From contig NZ_CP014015.2 in the NCBI RefSeq assembly GCF_001559075.2, positions 2,480,001-2,544,000 on the forward strand: 64,000 nucleotides of DNA, read 5' to 3'. The notes beneath the pieces were generated by a model. That model did not search any database, was not told the origin of the DNA, and worked only from the letters and a program-made list of their open reading frames with translations. The stretch comes from Citrobacter amalonaticus (lineage in GTDB: Bacteria; Pseudomonadota; Gammaproteobacteria; Enterobacterales; Enterobacteriaceae). The stretch's first letter is position 1, and each line of letters starts with the position of its first letter. Both the position numbers and the translations under genes were made by a program. Below, piece by piece: positions 28,630-37,268 of the stretch.

Positions 28630-28638
28630 TCAGGCAAC
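28508..28638. repeat. BIME of three REP units before yqjF and at the end of yqjK
   Basis: GCCGGATGGCGGCTACGCC...TTATCCGGC, then GGATAAGCGAAGCGCCATTAGGC, then GCCTGATAAGCGAAGCGCCATCAGGC. The last unit overlaps the yqjK stop codon (TGA, 28630-28632), so the final codons of yqjK are part of the repeat. Confidence 0.85.
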
Positions 28639-28923
28639 AGATGAGCGCAGCGTCTTTTTAATCAGTCGCCAGGCGCTCCAGACGCCGAACCCGCGCCTTG
28701 CCCAACGCACGAGCAGGTTAGGGTGGCGAATCGTCCAGATCGCCATCACGCTGCTGCCGACCAGCGCCCAGGAGCGCAAGCTCAGCAGCGTGTTCCAGCC
28801 ACGATCGTAAGCGCCCGTGGCATCCAGCCAGTCACGACGACTGGCTGAAAGATCCAGCCGTTGCTGTTGGATCTCACGAAGCAGTTGGGCCTTACGTTGT
28901 GCGCGTTCGACTTTACCGCTCAC
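28630..28923 (-). CDS. yqjK: YqjK family protein
   Basis: A 97-residue protein of unknown function: a charged N-terminal helix (about 1-35), then one hydrophobic segment around SWALVGSSVMAIWTI and a basic C-terminus. The start is GTG at 28921-28923, overlapping the last codons of yqjE (stop at 28913-28915) by 11 bp, so translation is coupled. The C-terminal end differs from E. coli and its stop codon is contributed by a REP unit. Last gene of the yqjCDEK group. Confidence 0.9.
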   Translation of the reverse strand: MSGKVERAQRKAQLLREIQQQRLDLSASRRDWLDATGAYDRGWNTLLSLRSWALVGSSVMAIWTIRHPNLLVRWARRGFGVWSAWRLIKKTLRSSVA

Positions 28924-29317
28924 GGCTCTCCTCCTCGAGCAATTGCCGGTCATTCGCCAGTTCATGGCGGGTATGGCGCAATAACGTGGAGCGCCGCGCT
29001 TTTCGCAGCGTCCATATTCCGCCAATAAGCGCCAGAGCCAGCAGAACGACCGTGGTGGCAATCATCGCATTGAGCCGATACTGCGGGTCGACGGCCCAGA
29101 TGATTAACACCATCAGGCTCATCAAACCAAATGCAGCGAAAAGCATGGTGAGTCCCAGCATCAGCAGAAGCTGAAAAAGGTTCGCCTTTTCTTCTTCAAG
29201 CTCGACGACGGCCAGACGCAACCGCGTTTCCACCATCTCAACGAGAAGAGTGACAATCCGCTGCCCGATACCCAGAACGCTTTTCCCGGGCCCTTGTGCG
29301 TGATGAGGATCCGCCAT
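28913..29317 (-). CDS. yqjE: Inner-membrane protein YqjE (phage holin-like superfamily)
   Basis: A 134-residue protein with two strongly hydrophobic segments (about 45-70 and 78-103) flanked by charged helices; it belongs to the PF07332 family. The ATG at 29315-29317 gives the E. coli start. The yqjD stop (29320-29322) is 2 bp upstream. In E. coli YqjD and its paralogues are membrane-bound ribosome-associated proteins; YqjE may share that membrane context. Confidence 0.93.
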   Translation of the reverse strand: MADPHHAQGPGKSVLGIGQRIVTLLVEMVETRLRLAVVELEEEKANLFQLLLMLGLTMLFAAFGLMSLMVLIIWAVDPQYRLNAMIATTVVLLALALIGGIWTLRKARRSTLLRHTRHELANDRQLLEEESRER

Positions 29318-29319
29318 CA

Positions 29320-29625
29320 TTAACGACGCGTCAGCAGAACGCCCAGCACAACGCCCACGGCCGCGCCAATCCCGACGCCGGTCCACGGATTTTCGCGCAC
29401 ATAGTCGTCAGCACGCGCAGCGGCTTCACGGGTCTGTTTGGCAATGGCATCACCCGTTTCACCGAGGCGATAGCGGCTCTCTTTCAGCGCACGCTCGGCT
29501 TTACTGCGGAGCTTACTCAACTCTTCTTTCGATTTATCACCAGAGGAGTTCAGCACCTCTTCCAGCGTATCGGCCAGGGATTTCAACTCAGCGCGCAGAT
29601 GTTCCGATGTGTTTTCTTTCGACAT
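29320..29625 (-). CDS. yqjD: Membrane-anchored ribosome-binding protein YqjD
   Basis: A 101-residue DUF883 (ElaB/YgaM/YqjD) protein. Residues 1-75 form charged amphipathic helices; the C-terminus has a glycine-rich single membrane anchor (GVGIGAAVGVVLGVLLTRR). E. coli YqjD binds 70S and 100S ribosomes through the N-terminal part and localises them to the membrane in stationary phase under RpoS control. Second gene of the cluster, 33 bp after yqjC. Confidence 0.95.
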   Translation of the reverse strand: MSKENTSEHLRAELKSLADTLEEVLNSSGDKSKEELSKLRSKAERALKESRYRLGETGDAIAKQTREAAARADDYVRENPWTGVGIGAAVGVVLGVLLTRR

Positions 29626-29658
29626 AGTATTCTCCAGGTGAGTAAGTGGTACTGATAC

Positions 29659-30027
29659 TTAGTAGTCGCGAGCCTCGAGCTCTTTCAGTTCCGCTCGCGC
29701 TTCAGCCAGTTTACGCTCGCGTTTGGCAATTTTGTCCGCATCGCCTTTTTGCTTTGCTTCGGCGAGATCGCGCTGACGTTCGGCGATTTCTTCCTTCTGC
29801 TCAGCAATTTTTTCCTGATGATCGGCACGCAGCTTGCTGTCAGTACAGTGGGCCCTGACTTCGCTGAGCGCTTTTTTCAGCCCATTGATGCGATTCTGGT
29901 TATTGTGCTTCTCGGCGTAGCTGATTTCCCGTTGAATATCCTGCTCTTTTTCCTGGCAGAGCGTGTTAGCGTAGCTGCCGGCACTGAGGGCGAAAAGGGA
30001 GATAGCGAAAGCGATGCGGTATTTCAT
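29659..30027 (-). CDS. yqjC: Periplasmic DUF1090 protein YqjC
   Basis: A 122-residue secreted protein. The signal peptide is MKYRIAFAISLFALSAGSYA with cleavage before NTLC; the mature part is almost entirely a charged coiled coil (AEAKQKGDADKIAKRERKLA). The frame continues 33 codons upstream, but the signal peptide fixes the start at 30027. Function unknown. First gene of yqjCDEK. Confidence 0.93.
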   Translation of the reverse strand: MKYRIAFAISLFALSAGSYANTLCQEKEQDIQREISYAEKHNNQNRINGLKKALSEVRAHCTDSKLRADHQEKIAEQKEEIAERQRDLAEAKQKGDADKIAKRERKLAEARAELKELEARDY

Positions 30028-30175
30028 TCTTGAACCTTCCATTGTGACTCGTCCCCATGAATTCAGGAACGATGATCCAGTGATAAAGCGACAGGGTGAC
30101 CCCATCGCCTCATTAATCATAGACATTAATCGCAGAAATCACCAAAGTGGGTGATATGATTCGGATTCCTGGAGA

Positions 30176-30559
30176 TTACCCTACCCGATGTGGAGTGTCG
30201 CGTAAACGTGACAACCACTGGACGGCCTGATTGCTATCATCCTGCTGGGCAATGATGTAGCCGTGCGGCAGCGTTTTGTCGAGCACCGCTTTGGCGGCGG
30301 CACTCTGGGCGCTGGAATCGAAAGTGATGAGCAGAGTGTCATTCTTCGGTGTAATGCTTTTAAAACGAATGCCGTTAGCGTCGAGGTGATGCCAGATCGA
30401 GAAGCCGTCCGGCACGCTGGCCCCCTGGTGAACGGCACGGATCGCCAGCGTGGATTCTTGCTGACGAACGGCTGACCAGACTAACAGCATGGCGCTCAAC
30501 GCCAGCAGAAAGGCGGTGCTCCAGGCCAGTTGTTTAAGCGTTATGCGCGGTTTCAGCAT
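30176..30559 (-). CDS. mzrA: Modulator of EnvZ/OmpR, MzrA
   Basis: A 127-residue inner-membrane protein with one N-terminal membrane helix (about 12-30) and a periplasmic domain. In E. coli, MzrA (YqjB) contacts the sensor kinase EnvZ and links the Cpx envelope-stress pathway to OmpR. It begins 3 bp after the yqjA stop codon and so forms a yqjA-mzrA operon, the arrangement known to be induced by CpxAR. Confidence 0.93.
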   Translation of the reverse strand: MLKPRITLKQLAWSTAFLLALSAMLLVWSAVRQQESTLAIRAVHQGASVPDGFSIWHHLDANGIRFKSITPKNDTLLITFDSSAQSAAAKAVLDKTLPHGYIIAQQDDSNQAVQWLSRLRDTPHRVG

Positions 30560-30562
30560 CCC

Positions 30563-31225
30563 TTACCCTCGATTCCCGTATTTCTTTTTCCACAGGACGA
30601 CCAGTGAACCGCCCAGGCCAAAAACCAGTAGCACGACGGGTAACAGCATCAGGCATGACATCAGCTGATCTTCATACTTCAGAAATACCGGCGTTTTCCC
30701 CAGCAGATAACCCAGGCTGGTTAAAATCAGCACCCACAGCAAGCCACTCATCCAGTTGAAAAATTGAAAGCGGGCATTATTCAGGCCGGATAAGCCAGCG
30801 ATGGTAGGCAGTAAGGTACGAACAAATGCGATAAAACGACCAATCAGCAGGGCGGAAAGACCATGCTTATGGAACAAATGGTGCGCGCGTTGGTGATAGT
30901 GGGCCGGTAGGTGCGATAACCAGTTTTGTACGATGCGGGTATTGCCCAGCCATCGACCCTGAATATAGCTCAGCCAGCAACCGAGGCTTGCCGCTGCGGT
31001 CAGCAACAGAATGGTTTGCGGAAAGCCCATGGCACCTTTGGCAATCAGAACGCCCACTAACACCAGCAAACTGTCGCCAGGCAAAAAGGCGGCTGGCAGC
31101 AACCCGTTCTCCAGAAACAGAATCATAAATAAAACAAAATACAGCATGCCAATCATGGAAGGATTGGCCAGTGTTTCAAAATCCTGCGCCCACAGGGCAT
31201 GCAGTAATTGAGTCAAAAGTTCCAT
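30563..31225 (-). CDS. yqjA: DedA-family membrane transporter YqjA
   Basis: A 220-residue polytopic protein of the DedA/SNARE-associated family needed for proton-motive-force homeostasis, alkaline growth and drug resistance in E. coli together with YghB. The membrane-embedded acidic residues essential in E. coli, E39 (FLENGLLP) and D51 (LPGDSLL), are present, as is the GRFIAFVRTLLPTIAG re-entrant segment with two arginines. First gene of yqjA-mzrA. Confidence 0.95.
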   Translation of the reverse strand: MELLTQLLHALWAQDFETLANPSMIGMLYFVLFMILFLENGLLPAAFLPGDSLLVLVGVLIAKGAMGFPQTILLLTAAASLGCWLSYIQGRWLGNTRIVQNWLSHLPAHYHQRAHHLFHKHGLSALLIGRFIAFVRTLLPTIAGLSGLNNARFQFFNWMSGLLWVLILTSLGYLLGKTPVFLKYEDQLMSCLMLLPVVLLVFGLGGSLVVLWKKKYGNRG

Positions 31226-31563
31226 TCAGTATTCCAGGTCGAATTGGTTAACGTCACGCCGGGTTTAACAGTTTGCTACGCCGCATCATTGTTAGTGTTT
31301 TACATGGTGTGCGGACGGCGCAAAGCCGCGGCCTGAACTATTCCCTGTTAAGAGTTATGAAGTAAGCAAGCACTGACAAACATAAATTCGAATTGCATCT
31401 AATTGTAACAAAGGTCAACGTAGTCCGTTATAGAAATTACACGTCCGTGAAAGGTGATTTTGCTGATCGCAGGAGAGGGTGGCGAGAGGATTTACACAGG
31501 CTGACACTTTATACCTTTCGCTTACTGACAGGCGCAGCGGCGCGCCTGTCGAATCAAGAACGT
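31226..31563. other. Gap between yqjA and exuR
   Basis: 338 bp without a convincing gene. It contains the yqjA promoter region (minus strand); a GTAAAACACTAACA stretch near 31288-31301 on the minus strand weakly resembles a CpxR box. At the right end a stem GACAGGCGC (31527-31535) / GCGCCTGTC (31542-31550) lies 14 bp after the exuR stop codon and may end its transcript, though it lacks a U tract. Confidence 0.45.
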
Positions 31564-32340
31564 TTATTTTGTCGCGTTAGCCGCCGTATCGAGATGAACG
31601 ACCGGATTTTCGGCAAACAGATAACGGTCGGCATTAAATTCAAAATCGTCGCTGGTTTCATTGAACAGCATGATTTTCGTGTTTTCGAGATGCTGCCACA
31701 TCGCCAGTTTTGCCGCATGCGGGTCTTTGCGGATCAATGCCTTCAGGATTTGATCGTGGTCGTCGCACCAGTTATCTACGGTACGCGCATCAATATGTTC
31801 GTGCAGTTTCTTCCAGTACGGGTTGTGACTACGCTGTGTCCACATTTTTTCCACGATAGCAGCCAGTGCGGAGTTCTGCGTGGCTAACGCGACCTGAATG
31901 TGGAATTGCAGGTCCCATTCGGAGTCGCGGAAACATTTTTCGTTGCGCGCCTGTTCCTGGATCGCCATCAGTTTCATGATGTCCTGCTTGGTGACCTGGG
32001 TGGCGGCAAACTCCGCAATGTTGCTTTCGATAAGCTGACGTGCCTGGAGCAATTCAAAAGGACCGTAGTTGGCAAATTCCAGCGACTCGTCAGTGGCCTG
32101 CTGGTGGCGCGGTTGATTGGAAATCACGTGGATCCCGGAACCCTTGCGGACCTCAACAAACCCTTCGACTTCCAGCATGATGATGGCTTCACGAACCACG
32201 GTACGGCTGACATTTTTTTCATCGGCAATAAAACGCTCTGCAGGCAACTTATCACCCACCAGGTAAACACCCTGTTCGATGCGCTCTTTTAAATCAGCAG
32301 CAAGTTGTTGATACAAACGTCGTGGTTCAGTGATTTCCAT
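31564..32340 (-). CDS. exuR: GntR-family repressor of hexuronate genes
   Basis: A 258-residue repressor of exuT, uxaCA and related genes, released by galacturonate or glucuronate derivatives. The winged helix at residues 1-75 has the GntR sequence GDKLPAERFIADEKNVSRTV; the C-terminal all-helical FCD domain carries the expected metal-ligand His residues. An upstream extension of five codons is possible, but the ATG at 32340 has a GGAG site and matches E. coli. It lies downstream of exuT, with a terminator and 137 bp between. Confidence 0.97.
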   Translation of the reverse strand: MEITEPRRLYQQLAADLKERIEQGVYLVGDKLPAERFIADEKNVSRTVVREAIIMLEVEGFVEVRKGSGIHVISNQPRHQQATDESLEFANYGPFELLQARQLIESNIAEFAATQVTKQDIMKLMAIQEQARNEKCFRDSEWDLQFHIQVALATQNSALAAIVEKMWTQRSHNPYWKKLHEHIDARTVDNWCDDHDQILKALIRKDPHAAKLAMWQHLENTKIMLFNETSDDFEFNADRYLFAENPVVHLDTAANATK

Positions 32341-32415
32341 ATGCACTCCAGGCATGATACGGCAGACTGTATTTGTTATACCACTTTCGCGAGTTTGGCT
32401 CTATACGCAGAAACG

Positions 32416-32447
32416 AAAAAGCCGCCTGCGAGTGCCAGCAGGCGGCT
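32416..32447 (-). terminator. exuT terminator
   Basis: AGCCGCCTGC / GCAGGCGGCT stem with a GAGTGCCA loop (32420-32447), then TTTTTC on the minus strand. Confidence 0.85.
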
Positions 32448-32477
32448 GAGATTACTTATGCGTTATCCGTCGGCAGG

Positions 32478-33779
32478 CTAACTTTGCGCCGCTGGTTCAT
32501 CGAACTGCGGGCCAGAATCGACGTCACTGGCCGGTTTGTTTTGCAGCACGGTCCAGATAACCAGCGCGCCCAACAGGTCGAACACGGCCAGTACCGCAAA
32601 CAGCGGGCTGAAGCCAATGGTGTCTGCCAGCGCGCCGACCACCAGGGCGAACAGCGTACTCGCCAGCCAGGCGGACATCCCGGTCAGACCGTTCGCCGTT
32701 GCCACTTCGTTACGACCAAAGACATCAGAAGAGAGCGTAATCAGCGCACCGGACAGAGCCTGGTGAGCAAAACCACCAATACACAGCAGCATGATGGCGA
32801 TGTATGGGCTGGTGAACAGACCGATCATCCCTGGGCCAATCATCAGTACGGCGCCCAGCGTAACGACCATTTTGCGCGAGACAATAAGGTTAACGCCAAA
32901 CCAGCGCTGGAACAGCGGCGGCAGATAGCCACCCACGATGCAACCGAGGTCTGCAAACAGCATCGGCATCCAGGCGAACATCGCAATTTCTTTCAGGTTA
33001 AAGCCATAGACTTTGAACATGAACAGCGGGATCCAGGCGTTAAACGTCCCCCAGGCCGGTTCTGCCAGGAAACGCGGCAGGGCGATACCCCAGAACTGGC
33101 GGTTACGCAGGATCTGCGCGAGTGACATTTTCTTTTTGGTGCTGTTTTTGTGCTGCGCTTCCTGACCATTAATAATGTAGTCGCGCTCTTCGTCCGTCAG
33201 TTTTTTCTGGTCACGCGGATGCTTATAGAAGATAAGCCAGGACATGGCCCAGATGAAGCTCAGGACACCAGAGATGATGAACGCCATCTGCCAGCTGTGC
33301 ATCACGATCGCCCAGACAACCAGCGGCGGGGCAATCATCGCACCGATAGAGGAGCCGACGTTAAAGTAGCCGACTGCAATGGAGCGCTCTTTCGCCGGGA
33401 ACCATTCGGAACTGGCTTTCAGTCCCGCCGGGATCATCGCGGCTTCTGCCGCACCGACCGCGCCACGCGCCAGCGCCAGGCCACCCCAGCTTCCTGCCAG
33501 CGCGGTTGCGCCACAGAAAACGGCCCATAGCACGGCAAACATTGCGTAGCCTATTTTGGTACCCAGTATATCCAGCACATAGCCGGCAACAGGTTGCATG
33601 ACAGTGTAAGCAGCAGAATAGGCTGCGATGATATAGGAGTACTGTTGGGTGGAGATGTGCAACTCTTCCATCAGAGTTGGCGCCGCTGCCGCCACAGTGT
33701 TACGCGTCAGGTAACCCAGCACGGTGCCTAGCGTCACCAGCGCAATCATGTACCAACGTAACCCTTTAATTTTACGCAT
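32478..33779 (-). CDS. exuT: Hexuronate MFS transporter
   Basis: A 433-residue inner-membrane symporter for D-galacturonate and D-glucuronate, of the anion:cation symporter family like GarP. Twelve membrane segments are visible, with TRNTVAAAAPTLM at the end of helix 1 and the ARGAVGAAEAAMIPAG segment of helix 4 shared by the family. The start at 33779 (MRKIKGLRW) has a GAGG site; the open frame extends 52 codons upstream through the promoter and is not used. It diverges from uxaCA. Confidence 0.97.
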   Translation of the reverse strand: MRKIKGLRWYMIALVTLGTVLGYLTRNTVAAAAPTLMEELHISTQQYSYIIAAYSAAYTVMQPVAGYVLDILGTKIGYAMFAVLWAVFCGATALAGSWGGLALARGAVGAAEAAMIPAGLKASSEWFPAKERSIAVGYFNVGSSIGAMIAPPLVVWAIVMHSWQMAFIISGVLSFIWAMSWLIFYKHPRDQKKLTDEERDYIINGQEAQHKNSTKKKMSLAQILRNRQFWGIALPRFLAEPAWGTFNAWIPLFMFKVYGFNLKEIAMFAWMPMLFADLGCIVGGYLPPLFQRWFGVNLIVSRKMVVTLGAVLMIGPGMIGLFTSPYIAIMLLCIGGFAHQALSGALITLSSDVFGRNEVATANGLTGMSAWLASTLFALVVGALADTIGFSPLFAVLAVFDLLGALVIWTVLQNKPASDVDSGPQFDEPAAQS

Positions 33780-34105
33780 GTAAAACCTCATCGTTTTGTT
33801 ATTTCCGCAAAGATCGCGGTCATCTTCCTGCCTGTGGCAGAGGATGCTGTTTACGACGGGGTAACCAAAAAAAAGCCGGTACGCCCGAACGTTGCCATAA
33901 ATAAATTTTGCTAATTCGGTTTCCGTACCGGTCAATCCGATGATGAATCATCGGTAACTTTGCATTCCGTCGGCTTATGTATCGCGACGGCAGAAAGATA
34001 ACTTGTCATACAACTTTAAAAGGTGAGTGCCATCACAAAAGTGTGAATCTTAGCAGGGTTATTATTTCGATTAGGCGATGCCAGAGCTGGCGCGGCCTGG
34101 GGCGA

Positions 34106-34129
34106 TGTTTACCACTTCGAGGGTAAACA
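34106..34129. promoter_or_regulatory. Perfect inverted repeat upstream of uxaC
   Basis: TGTTTACC (34106-34113) and GGTAAACA (34122-34129) with an 8-bp spacer; the arm centres are 16 bp apart. It does not fit the ExuR half-site AAATTGGT. It could be a protein operator or, if transcribed, a hairpin. Confidence 0.45.
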
Positions 34130-34143
34130 ATTTGTCAGCATTT

Positions 34144-34159
34144 ATTGATCTATCTCACG
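34144..34159 (+). promoter_or_regulatory. Possible CRP site upstream of uxaC
   Basis: ATTGA-TCTATC-TCACG: seven of ten core positions of TGTGA-N6-TCACA. Hexuronate genes are under catabolite control in E. coli. Confidence 0.4.
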
Positions 34160-34250
34160 AAAATATCTACAGACTATGGAAATTGGTGTGATAACTTTGT
34201 CAGCATCGCTACATAAGCAATCAGACGCACTCGTTGAGAGGAAGACGATA

Positions 34251-35663
34251 ATGACCCCGTTTATGACAGAAGATTTTCTACTTGATACTGAATTTGCCCG
34301 CCGTCTGTATCATGATTACGCTAAAGACCAACCTATCTTCGATTACCATTGCCATCTGCCGCCGCAGCAAATCGCCGAAGACTACCGATTCAAGAATCTG
34401 TATGACATCTGGCTGAAAGGCGACCATTACAAATGGCGCGCGATGCGCACCAACGGTGTCGCCGAGCGCCTGTGTACCGGCGACGCTTCTGACCGCGAGA
34501 AGTTTGACGCGTGGGCGGCGACGGTTCCGCATACTATCGGCAACCCGTTATACCACTGGACACACCTTGAACTGCGTCGCCCATTCGGCGTGACAGGTAA
34601 GCTGCTTTCTCCGTCGACGGCGGATGAAATCTGGAATCAGTGCAACGAACTGCTGGCGCAGGATAAATTCTCCGCGCGCGGCATCATGCAGCAGATGAAT
34701 GTGAAAATGGTCGGCACGACTGACGATCCGATCGATTCGCTGGAGCATCACGCAACGGTCGCAAAAGACAGCAGCTTCTCCGTGAAAGTCTTGCCGAGCT
34801 GGCGTCCGGATAAAGCCTTCAATATTGAGCAGGCGACCTTCAACGATTACATGGCAAAACTGGGTGAAGTGTCTGACACCGACATTCGCCGTTTTACCGA
34901 TCTGCAAAGCGCGCTGACCAAACGTCTGGATCACTTCGCGGCGCACGGCTGCAAAGTTTCCGACCACGCGCTGGATGTGGTGCTGTTCGCCGAGTCCAGC
35001 GACGCTGAACTGGATAGCATTCTGGCACGTCGCCTGGCGGGCGAGACGCTGAACGAACATGAAGTGGCGCAGTTCAAAACGGCTGTGCTGGTGTTCCTGG
35101 GCGCGGAATATGCGCGTCGCGGTTGGGTACAGCAGTACCATATTGGCGCCCTGCGCAATAACAACCTGCGCCAGTTCAAACTGCTGGGACCGGATGTGGG
35201 CTTTGACTCCATCAACGACCGTCCGATGGCTGAAGAGCTGTCAAAACTGCTCAGCAAGCAGAACGAAGAAAACCTGTTGCCGAAAACCATTCTCTACTGC
35301 CTGAACCCGCGCGATAACGAGGTGCTGGGCACCATGATCGGCAACTTCCAGGGGGAAGGGATGCCGGGCAAAATGCAGTTCGGTTCCGGCTGGTGGTTCA
35401 ACGATCAGAAAGACGGCATGGAACGTCAGATGACGCAGCTGGCGCAATTGGGTCTGTTAAGCCGCTTTGTCGGCATGCTGACCGACAGCCGCAGCTTCCT
35501 CTCCTACACCCGTCATGAATACTTCCGCCGCATTCTGTGCCAGATGATTGGTCGTTGGGTACAGGCCGGTGAAGCGCCGGCGGATATTCAACTGCTGGGT
35601 GAGATGGTGAAAAACATTTGCTTTAACAATGCGCGTGATTACTTCGCCATTGAACTGAACTAA
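34251..35663 (+). CDS. uxaC: Glucuronate/galacturonate isomerase
   Basis: It isomerises D-glucuronate to D-fructuronate and D-galacturonate to D-tagaturonate. The 470-residue amidohydrolase-superfamily TIM barrel has the first-strand HxH motif in FDYHCHLPP and the GSGWWFNDQKDGM segment near the C-terminus. A frame extension of 25 codons upstream is discarded: the ATG at 34251 has a GAGAGGAAG site and matches E. coli. It is cotranscribed with uxaA, 14 bp downstream. Confidence 0.97.
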   Translation: MTPFMTEDFLLDTEFARRLYHDYAKDQPIFDYHCHLPPQQIAEDYRFKNLYDIWLKGDHYKWRAMRTNGVAERLCTGDASDREKFDAWAATVPHTIGNPLYHWTHLELRRPFGVTGKLLSPSTADEIWNQCNELLAQDKFSARGIMQQMNVKMVGTTDDPIDSLEHHATVAKDSSFSVKVLPSWRPDKAFNIEQATFNDYMAKLGEVSDTDIRRFTDLQSALTKRLDHFAAHGCKVSDHALDVVLFAESSDAELDSILARRLAGETLNEHEVAQFKTAVLVFLGAEYARRGWVQQYHIGALRNNNLRQFKLLGPDVGFDSINDRPMAEELSKLLSKQNEENLLPKTILYCLNPRDNEVLGTMIGNFQGEGMPGKMQFGSGWWFNDQKDGMERQMTQLAQLGLLSRFVGMLTDSRSFLSYTRHEYFRRILCQMIGRWVQAGEAPADIQLLGEMVKNICFNNARDYFAIELN

Positions 35664-35677
35664 GGTCCGGGGTTGAT

Positions 35678-37165
35678 ATGCAATACATCAAAATCCATGT
35701 GCAGGATAACGTTGCGGTCGCGCTGGCTGATTTGGCGCAGGGAACAGAAGTCACTGTGGACAACCACACCGTAACGCTTCGCCAGGATGTTGCTCGCGGA
35801 CATAAATTTGCTCTGAGTGACATTAAGAAAGGGGCGTACGTGATTAAGTATGGCCAGCCTATCGGCCATGCTTTGGCGGACATTGCGGCGGGTGAACATA
35901 TTCACGCCCACAATACTCGCACCAATCTGAGCGATTTGGATGAGTATAGCTATCAACCTGATTTTCAGGATCTCCCTGCGCAACCAGCGGATCGCGACGT
36001 GCAGATTTATCGTCGCGCTAACGGGGACGTCGGGGTACGAAACGAACTCTGGATCCTGCCAACCGTTGGCTGCGTCAACGGGATTGCGCGCCAGATCCAG
36101 AGCCGTTTCCTGAAAGAGACCCATGATGCCGAGGGCACCGACGGTGTCTTCCTGTTCAGCCACACTTACGGCTGCTCGCAGCTTGGCGACGATCACATCA
36201 ATACCCGGACGATGCTGCAAAACATGGTCCGTCACCCGAATGCCGGCGCGGTGCTGGTGATTGGCCTGGGGTGTGAAAACAACCAGGTCGATGCTTTCCG
36301 CGAAACGCTGGGCGACTTCGATCCTGAACGCGTGCACTTTATGATTTGTCAGCATCAGGACGATGAAGTGGAGGCCGGAGTTGAGCATCTCCATCAGCTT
36401 TATGACGTGATGCGTCATGACAAACGCGAGCCGGGGAAACTGAGCGAGCTGAAGTTTGGTCTGGAGTGTGGCGGTTCTGACGGGCTTTCCGGGATCACCG
36501 CGAATCCGATGCTCGGTCGCTTCTCTGACTACATGATTGCCAACGGCGGCACCACCGTGCTGACCGAAGTGCCGGAGATGTTCGGTGCGGAGCAACTGCT
36601 GATGAGTCACTGTCGCGACGAAGAGACGTTCGGCAAACTGGTCACCATGGTCAATGACTTCAAGCAGTATTTTATCGCCCACAACCAGCCGATTTACGAG
36701 AACCCCTCGCCGGGTAACAAAGCCGGTGGGATCACCACACTGGAAGATAAGTCGCTGGGCTGCACGCAGAAAGCGGGTTCCAGCCAGGTGGTTGACGTGC
36801 TGCGCTACGGCGAGCGTCTGAAAACCCACGGGCTGAATCTGCTGAGCGCGCCGGGCAATGATGCGGTTGCTACCAGTGCGCTGGCGGGGGCCGGTTGTCA
36901 TATGGTGTTGTTCAGCACCGGTCGCGGTACCCCTTACGGCGGATTTGTGCCGACGGTGAAAATCGCCACCAACAGTGAACTGGCCGCGAAGAAAAAGCAC
37001 TGGATCGACTTTGATGCGGGTCAGTTGATTCACGGCAAAGCGATGCCGCAACTGCTGAATGAGTTCGTGGATACCATCGTCGATTTTGCGAACGGCAAGC
37101 CGACCTGTAACGAACGCAATGATTTCCGCGAACTGGCTATCTTTAAAAGCGGCGTAACGTTGTAA
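35678..37165 (+). CDS. uxaA: Altronate dehydratase
   Basis: It dehydrates D-altronate to 2-keto-3-deoxygluconate in galacturonate breakdown. The 495-residue protein has an N-terminal SAF domain (about 1-90) and the UxaA catalytic part with the motifs GLECGGSDGLSGITANP, ENPSPGNKAGG and STGRGTPYGGF, parallel to those of GarD at 4948-6519. The reductase UxaB and the later KDG enzymes are not in the window. Confidence 0.97.
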   Translation: MQYIKIHVQDNVAVALADLAQGTEVTVDNHTVTLRQDVARGHKFALSDIKKGAYVIKYGQPIGHALADIAAGEHIHAHNTRTNLSDLDEYSYQPDFQDLPAQPADRDVQIYRRANGDVGVRNELWILPTVGCVNGIARQIQSRFLKETHDAEGTDGVFLFSHTYGCSQLGDDHINTRTMLQNMVRHPNAGAVLVIGLGCENNQVDAFRETLGDFDPERVHFMICQHQDDEVEAGVEHLHQLYDVMRHDKREPGKLSELKFGLECGGSDGLSGITANPMLGRFSDYMIANGGTTVLTEVPEMFGAEQLLMSHCRDEETFGKLVTMVNDFKQYFIAHNQPIYENPSPGNKAGGITTLEDKSLGCTQKAGSSQVVDVLRYGERLKTHGLNLLSAPGNDAVATSALAGAGCHMVLFSTGRGTPYGGFVPTVKIATNSELAAKKKHWIDFDAGQLIHGKAMPQLLNEFVDTIVDFANGKPTCNERNDFRELAIFKSGVTL

Positions 37166-37206
37166 TTACCCTTTCCCTTTCGGGTAATCACGAGAATCTG
37201 GATTTT

Positions 37207-37246
37207 AAAAACGACGTTTCATATGATGAAGCGTCGTTTGTTTTTG
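37207..37246 (+). terminator. uxaCA terminator
   Basis: AAACGACG...CGTCGTTT stem with an inner TTCAT/ATGAA pairing, then TTTTTG. A smaller TTACCC...GGGTAA stem lies just before it at about 37167-37188. Confidence 0.8.
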
Positions 37247-37268
37247 TATTTCCTGACAAGGATCTCCC

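Larger units (their letters stand above)
33780..34250. promoter_or_regulatory. Divergent exuT/uxaCA control region
   Basis: A 471 bp gap with no convincing gene. Elements seen: a palindrome CCGATGATGAATCATCGG near 33937-33954; a perfect inverted repeat TGTTTACC-N8-GGTAAACA at 34106-34129; a CRP-like site at 34144-34159; and GAAATTGGTGTGATAAC near 34178-34194, whose AAATTGGT half matches the ExuR/UxuR operator half-site. The operators used by ExuR cannot be fixed by eye. Confidence 0.6.

Noticed and set aside
31240..31420. CpxR box for yqjA
   Set aside because: Only a partial GTAAA-N5-AACA match was seen; too weak to list as a site.
31393..31887. 164-codon plus-strand frame upstream of and into exuR
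   Set aside because: It overlaps exuR in antisense and has the composition of a shadow frame.
35660..37051. 463-codon frame antisense to uxaA
   Set aside because: Antisense shadow of a well-matched gene; no signal, domain or ribosome site.
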